Source: an uncultured Oscillospiraceae bacterium
Lineage (GTDB): Bacteria > Bacillota > Clostridia > Oscillospirales > Acutalibacteraceae
Direction of reading: 5' to 3'
Assembly (NCBI GenBank): GCA_902478605.1
Contig: CABSLQ010000053.1
Location: forward strand, 1 to 20,575
DNA: 20,575 bases
The notes under the pieces were generated by a model. It had not been told where the DNA came from and made no database searches. It saw only the letters and a program-made list of their open reading frames with translations. A program made the position numbers and the translations under genes. Of the stretch, positions 7,610-14,593 are shown piece by piece; the first letter of the stretch is position 1; the number at the start of each line of letters is the position of its first letter.

Positions 7610-7975
7610 TTATTGCGGCATATAGGTTGGCGGCTGCATGCCGATCATCTTGTTTATCTCATTCTGCATGAGCGCATAGCCGGCAACCGGGGAAACCAGT
7701 TCCAAAATCAGATACAGCACCCCGCTGTTTCCGTTTGGCAACCCGCGCAGCTGATTGGCCGCATCGATTTTCTCTCCCATTTTATAAGCCCAGTACAGGC
7801 CATAGATGTTACAGGTGATAATCGTCAGCAACAGGGAAACGCCGCCCGTGGTATATCCCTGACGTCCGGACAGCAGATTGGCCTCGTTGGTCATGGTTAC
7901 AAACCAGTACATACCGTAGATGCCGCAGGTAATAATGCTCAGAATAATGCACACCGCTATGTTCCTCTGTTTCAA
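7610..7975 (-). CDS. DUF4234-like small membrane protein, TTG start
   Basis: The 121-residue product contains a duplicated hydrophobic unit, IITCGIYGMYWF (residues about 14-25) and IITCNIYGLYWAYKMG (about 52-67), followed by a third hydrophobic stretch. This pattern of an Arg-Asn-Ile start and TCGIY-x-x-YW repeats is characteristic of DUF4234-type proteins, whose function is unknown. I chose TTG at 7975 as the start because GGAGGG (7987-7982) lies exactly six bases upstream. The longer in-frame ATG at 8029 lacks a ribosome-binding site and would add unrelated polar residues before the family's usual start. Often such proteins occur beside DUF2752 genes, as here. Confidence 0.85.
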   Translation of the reverse strand: MKQRNIAVCIILSIITCGIYGMYWFVTMTNEANLLSGRQGYTTGGVSLLLTIITCNIYGLYWAYKMGEKIDAANQLRGLPNGNSGVLYLILELVSPVAGYALMQNEINKMIGMQPPTYMPQ

Positions 7976-8017
7976 ATAAATCCCTCCACAAAATAAATGA
8001 TCTGTGTACATCGTATA

Positions 8018-8039
8018 ACAGATATCCACGTTCTGTCAA
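8018..8039 (-). promoter_or_regulatory. Sigma-A-type promoter for the DUF4234-DUF2752 unit
   Basis: On the minus strand TTGACA (8039-8034) is followed after 16 bases by TATACG. The -35 is perfect and the -10 is moderate. It lies between the lipoprotein terminator and the TTG start at 7975. An isolated exact Spo0A box (TGTCGAA, plus strand 8082-8088) lies upstream, without a tandem partner. Confidence 0.65.
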
Positions 8040-8126
8040 CTTGGAAATATGACGGAATCTATCTGGCGCTTTTGATAAATATGTCGAAATTATGAACAGA
8101 CAGCTGTGACTCATCCTATTCATAAG

Positions 8127-8156
8127 AAAACCGGCGTTTTCATAAACGCCGGTTTT
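8127..8156 (-). terminator. Rho-independent terminator after the lipoprotein gene
   Basis: A perfect 13-bp stem pairs AAAACCGGCGTTT (8127-8139) with AAACGCCGGTTTT (8144-8156) around a 4-base loop. It lies six bases beyond the lipoprotein stop codon, and T/A ends make it potentially bidirectional. Confidence 0.92.
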
Positions 8157-8162
8157 GTCCAT

Positions 8163-8690
8163 TCACAATTTTTCCAGCAGCAGGGCGGCCAGCTGCCGCG
8201 CCGCCACCAGGCAATCCTCGCTGCCCGCCTGGGCGATATCCACAAGGACGCTGAACATATATCCCTTGCCGTACAGGACCAGCTCTTTGGTCTCGGCGCT
8301 CCACCAGGCATCGTCCGCCAAATTGGGCACCGCCTGTATCGCCTCATCCACGGCCTTCATACTGTCAAGCCGGGTATCATACACGGCGCGCTCCACCTCG
8401 TCCAGATGGATATCCACCGTGGTGAGCGCGTCGCCCGAGGCGTAATGCGCCGTCGTGCCGTCATCCAGCATCTGCGGCCCTTCCATCTCGACACCGACCG
8501 CCGAGGATACCTGCTCGAGCGTCAGCATCGCCGACAGATCGATATCCAGCGGCGGCGGTACGCTGATGACGTCCAGGCTCACTTCCGGTTCGCTGGAAGC
8601 GGCCGGCTTCTGCGTACAGCCGGCGAGCATCGTCAGCCCCCACACGGCGCAGATAAGGCCTATACCCGCAGACCACAACCACTTTTTCAT
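8163..8690 (-). CDS. Small lipoprotein of unknown function (DUF4358-like)
   Basis: The 175-residue product begins with a lipoprotein signal, MKKWLWSAG, then a hydrophobic core, and ends at lipobox LAGC with the modified Cys at residue 25. It should be anchored to the outer face of the membrane. A Ser/Pro-rich linker precedes a globular domain of about 130 residues with DIDLSAMLTLEQVSSAVGVEM, a Val-Asp-Ile-His strand and a long C-terminal helix. The overall pattern resembles DUF4358-type lipoproteins, but the match is weak. I chose ATG 8690 because GGAGGG lies eight bases upstream and the signal peptide then begins correctly; an in-frame ATG at 8759 lacks these. The gene has its own promoter, a leader of about 225 bases and its own terminator. 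Confidence 0.85.
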   Translation of the reverse strand: MKKWLWSAGIGLICAVWGLTMLAGCTQKPAASSEPEVSLDVISVPPPLDIDLSAMLTLEQVSSAVGVEMEGPQMLDDGTTAHYASGDALTTVDIHLDEVERAVYDTRLDSMKAVDEAIQAVPNLADDAWWSAETKELVLYGKGYMFSVLVDIAQAGSEDCLVAARQLAALLLEKL

Positions 8691-8916
8691 ATCCTGTCCC
8701 TCCGTCCACGCCGCTGCAAGCTTTCTGCCGCCTGCGGTGGCTTTTGATGGAAACGTCACCGGCGCACTCCTGCCGCAGCGTCCCCTTTCTGCACAGGGTT
8801 ACGCCCGGATCACCGCCCCGGCTGCAGACGCCCTCGCGACGGTCCGCGGTCGCTGCCGGCCTGTCGCGGGCGTGCCCGCGACACGTTTTTGCGTCCTGTC
8901 ATGGCACTTTGGCCAT
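8691..8916 (-). other. Long GC-rich, structured leader of the lipoprotein gene
   Basis: From the predicted transcription start near 8916 to the start codon, about 225 bases carry no gene but several hairpins. A perfect 10-bp inverted repeat, TGTCGCGGGC with GCCCGCGACA, spans 8862-8883. CATGGC/GCCATG lies at 8900-8915. A nested element (GCGAC/GUCGC inside CCGGC/GCCGG) follows in the RNA. No known riboswitch signature was recognised. On the plus strand the largest hairpin is followed by five T, but no plus-strand gene needs it. It may be a cis-regulatory RNA, or GC-rich sequence folding by chance. Confidence 0.4.
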
Positions 8917-8922
8917 GCCTTC

Positions 8923-8952
8923 AGTATACCACAGACGGCGGACGGTTGACAA
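8923..8952 (-). promoter_or_regulatory. Sigma-A-type promoter for the lipoprotein gene
   Basis: TTGTCA (8952-8947) and TATACT (8928-8923) are separated by 18 bases. The promoter begins about ten bases after the stop codon of the TIM-barrel gene, so the lipoprotein has its own transcript. Confidence 0.7.
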
Positions 8953-8962
8953 GAGAAAGCAC

Positions 8963-9826
8963 TCAGGCCATCTCGACGAAGCGGCGCAGATTGGACAGCC
9001 CGATCGCAATGCCCTGCAGGCAGTTTTCCATGCCTTCAAATTCAATGCCGATCATCCCGTCGTAGCCGGCCGCCTTGAGTATCGACAGGCAGACCGTCAC
9101 CGGCACATCGCCGTGACCGATGATGGTTCCGCGCAGATACCGGCCGCCGCGGGAACGGAAAAAGCCCTCCCCAGGGTTGGGCGTGATACCGGATTTCATA
9201 ATAAAATCCTTCGCGTGGACATACCGCACATAGGGGGCCAGACGGCTCGCCGCCAAATCCGGCTGCACATCGGCGCACAGGAAATTCCCCATATCGAACA
9301 GCAGGCCGAAGTTGGGATGCCCCACCGTCGTCAGCAGGGCTTCCACCCGATCCACATCCTGGAAGAAGAAGCCGTGGTTCTCCACCATGGTGGAGATGCC
9401 GAGTGCCTCTGCCCGCTTGGTCACCTCGCGGCAGCCCTCCGCCAGCCGGGGAAGCACCTGCGTAAAGCCGGTATACCCTTTTTCTTCCCCGGGAATGCCG
9501 CCCGTCACATCGTGCCGGATGCTTTTGGCGCCGAGCACCGCGGCAATTTCCAGCTCACCCTGCAGGCGCTGCACTTCGTCCGCCACCGGGTTTTTCAGAA
9601 AATCCGCCCCGATGGTGTAATTGGATACCGTGAGCCCTTCCTTCTGGCAGGCCTCGTGCAGACGGCGGGCATAATCGAGCTTGGACACGCCCTCCGGCGC
9701 GCAGACATCCACAAACTCCACCGCATCGGCGCCCATTTCCCGGATCTTCGCAACCGTATCCAGCTGCGTCATGCGGCCCGCGGACGTCTCCTGCGACAAG
9801 CTGTATGTACTGATGGCGTATTTCAT
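8963..9826 (-). CDS. Xylose-isomerase-like TIM-barrel sugar isomerase/epimerase
   Basis: This 287-residue protein belongs to the sugar phosphate isomerase/epimerase (AP endonuclease 2-like) superfamily. Its members use a divalent metal to isomerise or epimerise sugars, keto-sugars or inositol derivatives. The metal-binding positions are in order: Glu149 in MVENHG, Asp178 in LLFDMGN, His204 in YVHAKD, and Glu262 or Glu264 in IEFEG. The strand His238-Gly-Asp240 (IIGHGDV) is also typical. Length is normal. GGAGGAG lies about eight bases before the ATG. It has its own promoter and stands alone, but such enzymes often work with Gfo/Idh/MocA oxidoreductases, two of which lie about 5 kb away. The substrate cannot be read from the sequence. 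Confidence 0.88.
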   Translation of the reverse strand: MKYAISTYSLSQETSAGRMTQLDTVAKIREMGADAVEFVDVCAPEGVSKLDYARRLHEACQKEGLTVSNYTIGADFLKNPVADEVQRLQGELEIAAVLGAKSIRHDVTGGIPGEEKGYTGFTQVLPRLAEGCREVTKRAEALGISTMVENHGFFFQDVDRVEALLTTVGHPNFGLLFDMGNFLCADVQPDLAASRLAPYVRYVHAKDFIMKSGITPNPGEGFFRSRGGRYLRGTIIGHGDVPVTVCLSILKAAGYDGMIGIEFEGMENCLQGIAIGLSNLRRFVEMA

Positions 9827-9854
9827 TTTTCAGACTCCTCCCGTTTTTTCTTTC

Positions 9855-9882
9855 AGTATACCGCGTTCAAAAAGGGTGTAAA
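9855..9882 (-). promoter_or_regulatory. Sigma-A-type promoter for the TIM-barrel gene
   Basis: TTTACA (9882-9877) and TATACT (9860-9855) are separated by 16 bases. The predicted start is about 20 bases before the GGAGGAG ribosome-binding site. Confidence 0.68.
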
Positions 9883-10007
9883 GGTATAGGATTGCTTGCT
9901 GCTGTCATAATATTGCTCTTTCTTCCGCATGAACCGGGCCGCCGGCGTCATGAGGACCGCGCGCCGCTGCAACGGTCAAAAAATGGTATTGCCGTTGCCG
10001 TAGCGGC

Positions 10008-11156
10008 CTACCGCCAGCCAAGCAGATAGGCGGCCCCCAACAAAAGCCCCAGCCCCACCATATTGCACACCAGAAAGATACCCAGATACCGTCCGGTTCT
10101 GGCCCCCTCCTGACGCGCATACAGGCGAAAGGAGATGAGGCTGGCCATGGACGCCACCCAGGTGCCCAGGCCGCCCACATTTACCCCCATGAGCAGGCCG
10201 CGCCAATTCTCGGTGAAGCCGGAAAGCATCAGCGCGGCGGGCACATTGCTGATCCCCTGGCTGACCAGGGCGCTGACAAGCACCTCCCGCCCGCCGATGA
10301 GCCGGGATATCGTTTCCCTCACCGGCTCAATTTGTCCAAGATTGCCCACCAGGATAAAAAAGAAAACAAAGGTGGCCAGCAGGTTATAATCAATGCGGCG
10401 GAATACGCTTCTGTCCAGGAGGCACACCGCCGCACAGACGACACCGAGCACCGCCCACCAGGGCAGCACCCGGAACACCGCCAGCAGACTCAGCCCGAAC
10501 AGGGCGGCGAAGAATCCCATCCGGCGCGCATGAACGTCCGTTTCCCCGTCCGGGATCCTGCCCTGCGTCTTGGGAAGCGGGGCGAGCAGCAGCGCGGCGG
10601 CCGTCAAAACCAGCCCCATGCCCCAGAGCGGCGCCGTCACCGCAAAAAACTCGCCCGCCCCCAAATGATATTGTCCATAAATATACAGGTTCTGCGGGTT
10701 GCCGAAGGGGGTGAGCACACTGCCGAGATTGGCGGCGATCGTCTCCATGACCACGACATACATGCGCGTGCCCTCCCCCGCCTCGCGCAGCATCAGCAAA
10801 GTCAGCGGCACAAAGGTGATGAGCGCCACGTCGTTGGTGATCCACAGCGAGGAAAAGAAACAGAGCAGCGTCAGCGCCAGAGCCTGCGCTTTAACGGTAT
10901 GAAACCGCCGGGCCAGCCGCTGGGCAAGCAGAGTGAAGGCCCCGGCCCTGGACAGGCCGGCCACCGCCGCCATCAGGCAAAACAGAATGCCAAGCGTCCG
11001 CCAGTCAATATAGGCAAGATACGCGGCCGACGGCGGTACAAAGCAGCAGGAAAGGAGCGCCAGCGCCCCCGACGCCAGCAGCACCGGCTCCCGCTTGAGG
11101 TACCCCGCAAGTCGCTTTACACGGCCGCTTCCTTGGCTTTGCATACGTCGATCCAC
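10008..11156 (-). CDS. ArsB/NhaD-superfamily (SLC13-like) anion or ion transporter
   Basis: This integral membrane protein has about ten hydrophobic segments over 382 residues. The diagnostic stretch is ETIAANLGSVLTPFGNPQNL (138-157). GNPQNLY is the substrate-loop signature of the ArsB/NhaD and SLC13 'ion transporter' superfamily, and WITNDVALITFVPL (105-118) is also conserved there. A second half-repeat appears near the end (SQGISNVPAALMLSGF). Such carriers export arsenite or exchange Na+, or import dicarboxylates and citrate; the substrate is undetermined. At 382 residues it is slightly shorter than typical ArsB (about 430). The start is GTG at 11156 or ATG at 11144, both inside the end of the ybaK-like gene, so the pair is co-transcribed. 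No arsR or other ars gene is nearby, which argues against an arsenic role. Confidence 0.88.
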   Translation of the reverse strand: MDRRMQSQGSGRVKRLAGYLKREPVLLASGALALLSCCFVPPSAAYLAYIDWRTLGILFCLMAAVAGLSRAGAFTLLAQRLARRFHTVKAQALALTLLCFFSSLWITNDVALITFVPLTLLMLREAGEGTRMYVVVMETIAANLGSVLTPFGNPQNLYIYGQYHLGAGEFFAVTAPLWGMGLVLTAAALLLAPLPKTQGRIPDGETDVHARRMGFFAALFGLSLLAVFRVLPWWAVLGVVCAAVCLLDRSVFRRIDYNLLATFVFFFILVGNLGQIEPVRETISRLIGGREVLVSALVSQGISNVPAALMLSGFTENWRGLLMGVNVGGLGTWVASMASLISFRLYARQEGARTGRYLGIFLVCNMVGLGLLLGAAYLLGWR

Positions 11157-11602
11157 CCCAGCGCCTTCGAATAGGTTTCCAGCTGCTCGCAGGTCAGGCG
11201 AATGGCCGAATTGGCGCTTCCGCAGGCGGGATAGATCGCGTCAAAGCGTTTGAGCGACTCGTCCAAATACACACGCGCCCCCTCCGGATTGGCGAAGGGG
11301 CACACCCCGCCCGGCGCATAGCCGGTCAGTTGCTCCACCTCGTCGGCGGCAAGCATTTTGGCTTTGTGCCCGAACTGCGTCTTGAATTTGGCGTTGTCGA
11401 TCTTCACATCGCCCGCCGCCACAATCAGAATGCAGCCTCCGTCCTCTCCATACAGCGAAATGGTCTTGGCAATACGGGCGGGCTCGGTCCCCAGGGCCTT
11501 GGCGGCCAGCTCAACCGTCGCGCTGGACACGGGGAATTCCTGCACATCTGCCTCCCGGCCAAACGCCCGCAAATAGTCTTTCACACGTGCAACCGACATC
11601 AT
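11117..11602 (-). CDS. YbaK/ProX-type aminoacyl-tRNA deacylase
   Basis: This 161-residue protein belongs to the YbaK/aminoacyl-tRNA-editing family, which hydrolyses mischarged tRNAs (for example Cys- or Ala-tRNA-Pro) in trans. Family features are visible in order: SSATVELAAKALG, the conserved Lys in RIAKTISLYG, a strand ILIVAAGDVKIDNAKFK, then EVEQLTGYAPGGVCPF. The GGVCPF turn is the family's active-site loop (usually GGVSPF or GGVPPF). The start is one of three consecutive ATG codons at 11605-11599; 11602 is best spaced from AAGGA. An upstream in-frame ATG at 11653 is less likely because it overlaps the promoter. It overlaps the downstream transporter by 28-40 bases and is divergent from the DUF4364 gene. 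Confidence 0.88.
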   Translation of the reverse strand: MMSVARVKDYLRAFGREADVQEFPVSSATVELAAKALGTEPARIAKTISLYGEDGGCILIVAAGDVKIDNAKFKTQFGHKAKMLAADEVEQLTGYAPGGVCPFANPEGARVYLDESLKRFDAIYPACGSANSAIRLTCEQLETYSKALGWIDVCKAKEAAV

Positions 11603-11640
11603 CATGCATCCTTTCAGGGATTTTTTTACAATCGAGTATA

Positions 11641-11669
11641 ACTGTACAAGCATTTGCCCGACTTGTCAA
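11641..11669 (-). promoter_or_regulatory. Sigma-A-type promoter for ybaK-like and transporter genes
   Basis: TTGACA (11669-11664) and TACAGT (11646-11641) are separated by 17 bases; a TATACT follows directly and could shift the start. The -35 shares a 9-base palindrome, CTTGTCAAG (11662-11670), with the promoter of the divergent gene. Confidence 0.7.
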
Positions 11670-11691
11670 GACGGGAGAAATGTGGTATGGT
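11663..11691 (+). promoter_or_regulatory. Sigma-A-type promoter for the DUF4364 gene
   Basis: TTGTCA (11663-11668) and TATGGT (11686-11691) are separated by 17 bases. Its -35 overlaps that of the divergent ybaK promoter, so RNA polymerase probably cannot occupy both at once. Confidence 0.68.
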
Positions 11692-11730
11692 GGATACGGT
11701 ACAAGTTTGACAGCAAGGAGACAATTCACC

Positions 11731-12315
11731 ATGCAGGACGCATTCTCCGCCGGTGTGGAGCCGGGCGGTCTGTATACCGTACAGGAAATTAAAATTCTCA
11801 TCTGCTATATGCTGCTCGGCGTGGGCGAACCGCTGCCACGCGACGCGATCACCGATATCCTCGCCGGCGACGGGATGGCGAATTTTTTCGAAATCACCGC
11901 CGCGATAGACGAGCTCACGCGGCAGGGGCATCTGACCGAGCAGGACGATCTGGTGTCGCCGACCGACACGGGCCGCCAGGTGGCCTCCACCCTGTCCGGC
12001 CGCGTGCCCTATACCCTGCGGGAGCGTTCGGTGAAGGCGGCGCTGCGCCTTCTCACCCGCCGCCGGCGGGAAGCGGAAAACAGCGTGGACATTCAGAAAA
12101 TGGAGACCGGCGTGCAGGTAACCTGTGCCATCCGGGATGGGGAAACGCCGCTGATGTCGATTTCGCTGCACGTCGCCGACGACATGCAGGCACAGCTTGT
12201 GCGCGAGCATTTTCTCGACGATCCCACTCTGCTGTACCGCAGCCTGCTCGCCATTCTGACGGGTGACGCCGGCATGAAGCGCGCGGACACCCAGATCGTC
12301 ATCGAGCTGAAATAA
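11731..12315 (+). CDS. DUF4364-family protein, winged-helix-like
   Basis: The 194-residue protein matches DUF4364, a Firmicutes family of unknown function with a predicted N-terminal winged-helix fold. Visible features are LYTVQEIKILICYMLLGVGEPLPRD and a helix with FFEITAAIDELTRQGHL. This is followed by a wing-like SPTDTGRQVASTL (residues about 14-88) and a mixed C-terminal domain with VTCAIRDGETPLMSISLHV. I chose ATG 11731 because AAGGAGA lies about eight bases upstream. A longer in-frame start at 11587 would run back through the promoter. The fold suggests a transcription regulator, but no DNA target is known. It stands alone, divergent from the ybaK-like gene. Confidence 0.88.
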   Translation: MQDAFSAGVEPGGLYTVQEIKILICYMLLGVGEPLPRDAITDILAGDGMANFFEITAAIDELTRQGHLTEQDDLVSPTDTGRQVASTLSGRVPYTLRERSVKAALRLLTRRRREAENSVDIQKMETGVQVTCAIRDGETPLMSISLHVADDMQAQLVREHFLDDPTLLYRSLLAILTGDAGMKRADTQIVIELK

Positions 12316-12330
12316 GGCATGGTAAAAAGC

Positions 12331-12368
12331 AAGAAGGCGGCTGACACTTTCGTGTCCGCCGCCTTCTT
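12331..12368. terminator. Bidirectional terminator between convergent genes
   Basis: AAGAAGGCGGC (12331-12341) pairs with GCCGCCTTCTT (12358-12368), with an inner GACAC/GTGTC stem and a TTTC loop. On the minus strand it is followed by CTTTTT, so it best serves the UroD-fold operon. It can also end the DUF4364 transcript. Confidence 0.85.
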
Positions 12369-12392
12369 AACACTTCAGGGCCTTCTCCCGCT

Positions 12393-13436
12393 TTATGCGT
12401 TTGCGCCGCACTTCTGCGCCCCGTATCGCAGTGTCTCGTCCAGCAGGGCTTCCAGGCTGGCATAGGGGGTATCCGGGGTCATACCGTTGCCCGCCGTCAT
12501 CATCAGCCGTCCGGCCGGCCGGTAATAGGTATCCAGAAGATGGCGGACTTCCGCACGCACCTCGTCCGGCGTGCCGTACGGAATAATGCGCTGCACGTCA
12601 AAGCCCGCCCAGATGCAGATATCGCCGCCGTAAGCCTCCGCTACTTCGCGTTCGTCCATGGTGTATTTCTGAATGGGGTGCAAAACGTCCAGGCCGATCT
12701 CGATAAGCTCCGGGATAAAAGGAAGTATGTTGCCGCAGGTGTGCAGCCACATATGCATACCAAGGCCGTGCACATGGTCGATCAGTTCCTTATAATACGG
12801 CTTGAAAAATTCCCGGAAGATATCCAGCGAGAAAAAAGGGCCGGTCTGGGTGCCGATGTCGTCGCTCGTCCAAAGGGCATCGGCATGCAGCTCTTCGTGC
12901 GCCCGGTCGGCCAGCTGCTTATAAAAATCCGTCAGCGCCCGGAACAGGCGATGCACCTGATCCGGCGCTTCGTAAAAGTCGCACAGGGCGTTTTCCATCC
13001 CCCGCAGCGACCAGAACCGCTCGAACAGCCAGTACCACCAGAGCGCCACCCGGTAGCGTTCCTTTTTGGGCGGCGCGGCCGGGATCAGGCCGGGGTACTG
13101 CGGGGAAGGGAACTCCGCGAGGATACCGTCCAGCTCCGACCAGTCGCGGATGGAGCTGATGGCGTCCAGCGCCGTGCCTGGCGGGAAGGGGTTGTCGATA
13201 TGCATCCAGCGGTAGCGCGGATCGTCGGCGGGTGCATCGAACACATCCGGAATGCGCAGAGGCAGGATTTCCGCATCGCAGGGATAGTCGTCTAACAGTG
13301 CCTGATACCGCGGGGCATCCGCTCCGAATTTGCCGGGATCCACCCAGGGATGGTAGAGAAGCGGGATGCGCCGGGCGGCTCCTTTCCCTTCGATGAGCCG
13401 CGTCATTTCCTCCCGGGTCAACGCTGTATCGCGCAT
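12393..13436 (-). CDS. Uroporphyrinogen decarboxylase-fold protein (MtaA/CmuA-like)
   Basis: This 347-residue protein has the UroD-superfamily TIM-barrel pattern. That superfamily includes haem decarboxylases and the zinc methyltransferases MtaA, MtbA and CmuA, which transfer methyl groups to or from corrinoids. The strand LWTSDDIGTQTGPFFS (188-203) and the metal motif MWLHTCGN (His232, Cys234) match the zinc branch. In MtaA-type enzymes a third ligand is a Cys in a C-terminal AGC motif; the equivalent here reads TAGNGMTPDTP, with Asn317 in its place. No corrinoid protein gene is adjacent. It is the last gene of an operon with two dehydrogenases and a ThuA-like protein, so a sugar-linked role is more likely than haem synthesis. 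AAAGGAGG precedes the ATG. Confidence 0.85.
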   Translation of the reverse strand: MRDTALTREEMTRLIEGKGAARRIPLLYHPWVDPGKFGADAPRYQALLDDYPCDAEILPLRIPDVFDAPADDPRYRWMHIDNPFPPGTALDAISSIRDWSELDGILAEFPSPQYPGLIPAAPPKKERYRVALWWYWLFERFWSLRGMENALCDFYEAPDQVHRLFRALTDFYKQLADRAHEELHADALWTSDDIGTQTGPFFSLDIFREFFKPYYKELIDHVHGLGMHMWLHTCGNILPFIPELIEIGLDVLHPIQKYTMDEREVAEAYGGDICIWAGFDVQRIIPYGTPDEVRAEVRHLLDTYYRPAGRLMMTAGNGMTPDTPYASLEALLDETLRYGAQKCGANA

Positions 13437-13472
13437 GGCTTTTCCTCCTTTGCGCCGGCGGAAGTGCCGGGT

Positions 13473-14579
13473 TTAATCCAGAATCCCTTCCAGGCGGCAG
13501 TCGGTCATGGGGGCGGGCCGTTCATACCGGGACTGCAGAGGGATATACCGCTTTTCCTCGCTGCTCCTCTGGATGGTTTCCATAATCTCCAGCACGTGGA
13601 AGGTCTGCTGGCGATCCGCACGGGCGGGCCGCCCCGTGCGCAGCGCTTTGGCCATATCGGCCAGGCCGAGCGCCCGGCTGTTGTCCGCATACCGGTACAG
13701 CAGCGGCATTTCCCGCAGGGAACCGTCCTCCGGACGGAGAAGACGCACCGGGCCGCCGAAGTAGTTGGGATCGGGCACAAACAGCGTTCCCTTGGTGCCA
13801 TATACCTCCAGGCGGCAGGGCTCGGTATGATGCACGTCGAAGGTGGTGAAAATGGTGCCGATAGCGCCGCACGCAAAGGCCAGCTGGCCGGTCACATAGG
13901 TCGGTACCCGCACGGTGATGGTTTCCCCGAAATGCGGCTGGCTGGTGATGGTACGGGTGGGGAAGCTGGCCTTGGACATGCCGTTCACCCCGACCACGCC
14001 GCCGAGCAGGTTGACGAGGGCCGTGAGGTAATAGGGGCCCATATCCATCATGGGGCCGCCGCCGTACTGATAGTAAAAATCCGGATCGGGGTGCCAGCTC
14101 TCATGGCCGGCGCAGATGAGGAAGGCCGCCGCGCCGATCGGCTCGCCGATAAAGCCGTCGTCGATCAGCTTCCGGCAGGTCTGGATGCCCGCGCCGAGGA
14201 AGGTATCGGGCGCGCCGCCCAGGCGCAGGTTCTTTTCCTCCGCCAGACGCACCAGCTCCTTTCCTTCCTCAAGGGAGGCGGCCAGCGGCTTTTCGCTGTA
14301 GACGTGCTTGCCTGCGAGGAGGGCGGCCTTCGTCACCTCAAAATGTTCATAGGGACGGGTGAGATTGAGCACAATGTCCACCTGGGGATCGGCAAAAAGC
14401 TCGTACATATCGCGGTAAATCCGGCCGACAGGATAATCCGCCGCCGCTTTTTCGGCCCGCTCCGGGATGAGATCGCACACCCCGGCAATCTCCAGCTCTT
14501 TGAACCGCCCGGTGATGTTCTGCAGGTAAATGCCGCTGATGGCGCCGACGCCGACAATGCCGATTTTAACTGTCTCCAT
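13473..14579 (-). CDS. Gfo/Idh/MocA-family oxidoreductase (first of two)
   Basis: This 368-residue NAD(P)-dependent dehydrogenase has a Rossmann domain with GIVGVGAIS (7-15) and the family EKP motif at 96-98 (VYSEKPLA), whose Lys is usually catalytic. The C-terminal alpha/beta domain carries GGGPMMDMGPYYLTALVNLLG-type sequence (173-193), the position of the substrate-binding Asp and second catalytic residue. In place of the common His there is Tyr183/184. Members oxidise sugars or inositols, often at C3 of glycosides, or reduce the keto product. AGAGGAGA lies just before the ATG. It starts 14 bases after the ThuA-like gene and ends 36 bases before the UroD-fold gene. The substrate is unknown. 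Confidence 0.9.
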   Translation of the reverse strand: METVKIGIVGVGAISGIYLQNITGRFKELEIAGVCDLIPERAEKAAADYPVGRIYRDMYELFADPQVDIVLNLTRPYEHFEVTKAALLAGKHVYSEKPLAASLEEGKELVRLAEEKNLRLGGAPDTFLGAGIQTCRKLIDDGFIGEPIGAAAFLICAGHESWHPDPDFYYQYGGGPMMDMGPYYLTALVNLLGGVVGVNGMSKASFPTRTITSQPHFGETITVRVPTYVTGQLAFACGAIGTIFTTFDVHHTEPCRLEVYGTKGTLFVPDPNYFGGPVRLLRPEDGSLREMPLLYRYADNSRALGLADMAKALRTGRPARADRQQTFHVLEIMETIQRSSEEKRYIPLQSRYERPAPMTDCRLEGILD

Positions 14580-14593
14580 ACGGGCTTCTCCTC

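Noticed and set aside
8082..8088. Exact Spo0A box TGTCGAA near the DUF4234 promoter
   Set aside because: It is a single box without a partner at 10 bp and far from the -35. One 7-base match in 20 kb can occur by chance.
8862..8890. Strong inverted repeat followed by five T on the plus strand, read as a terminator
   Set aside because: No plus-strand gene lies upstream. On the minus strand, where the lipoprotein transcript runs, no T run follows, so I list it as leader structure.
9960..10007. Possible terminator after the transporter (GC-rich repeat then six T on the minus strand)
   Set aside because: The stem is only about four paired bases before a mismatch, too weak to call.
10008..11156. 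Arsenite efflux (arsB) as the specific function of the transporter
   Set aside because: GNPQNLY supports only the superfamily. No arsR, arsC or arsA is adjacent, so no gene symbol is given.
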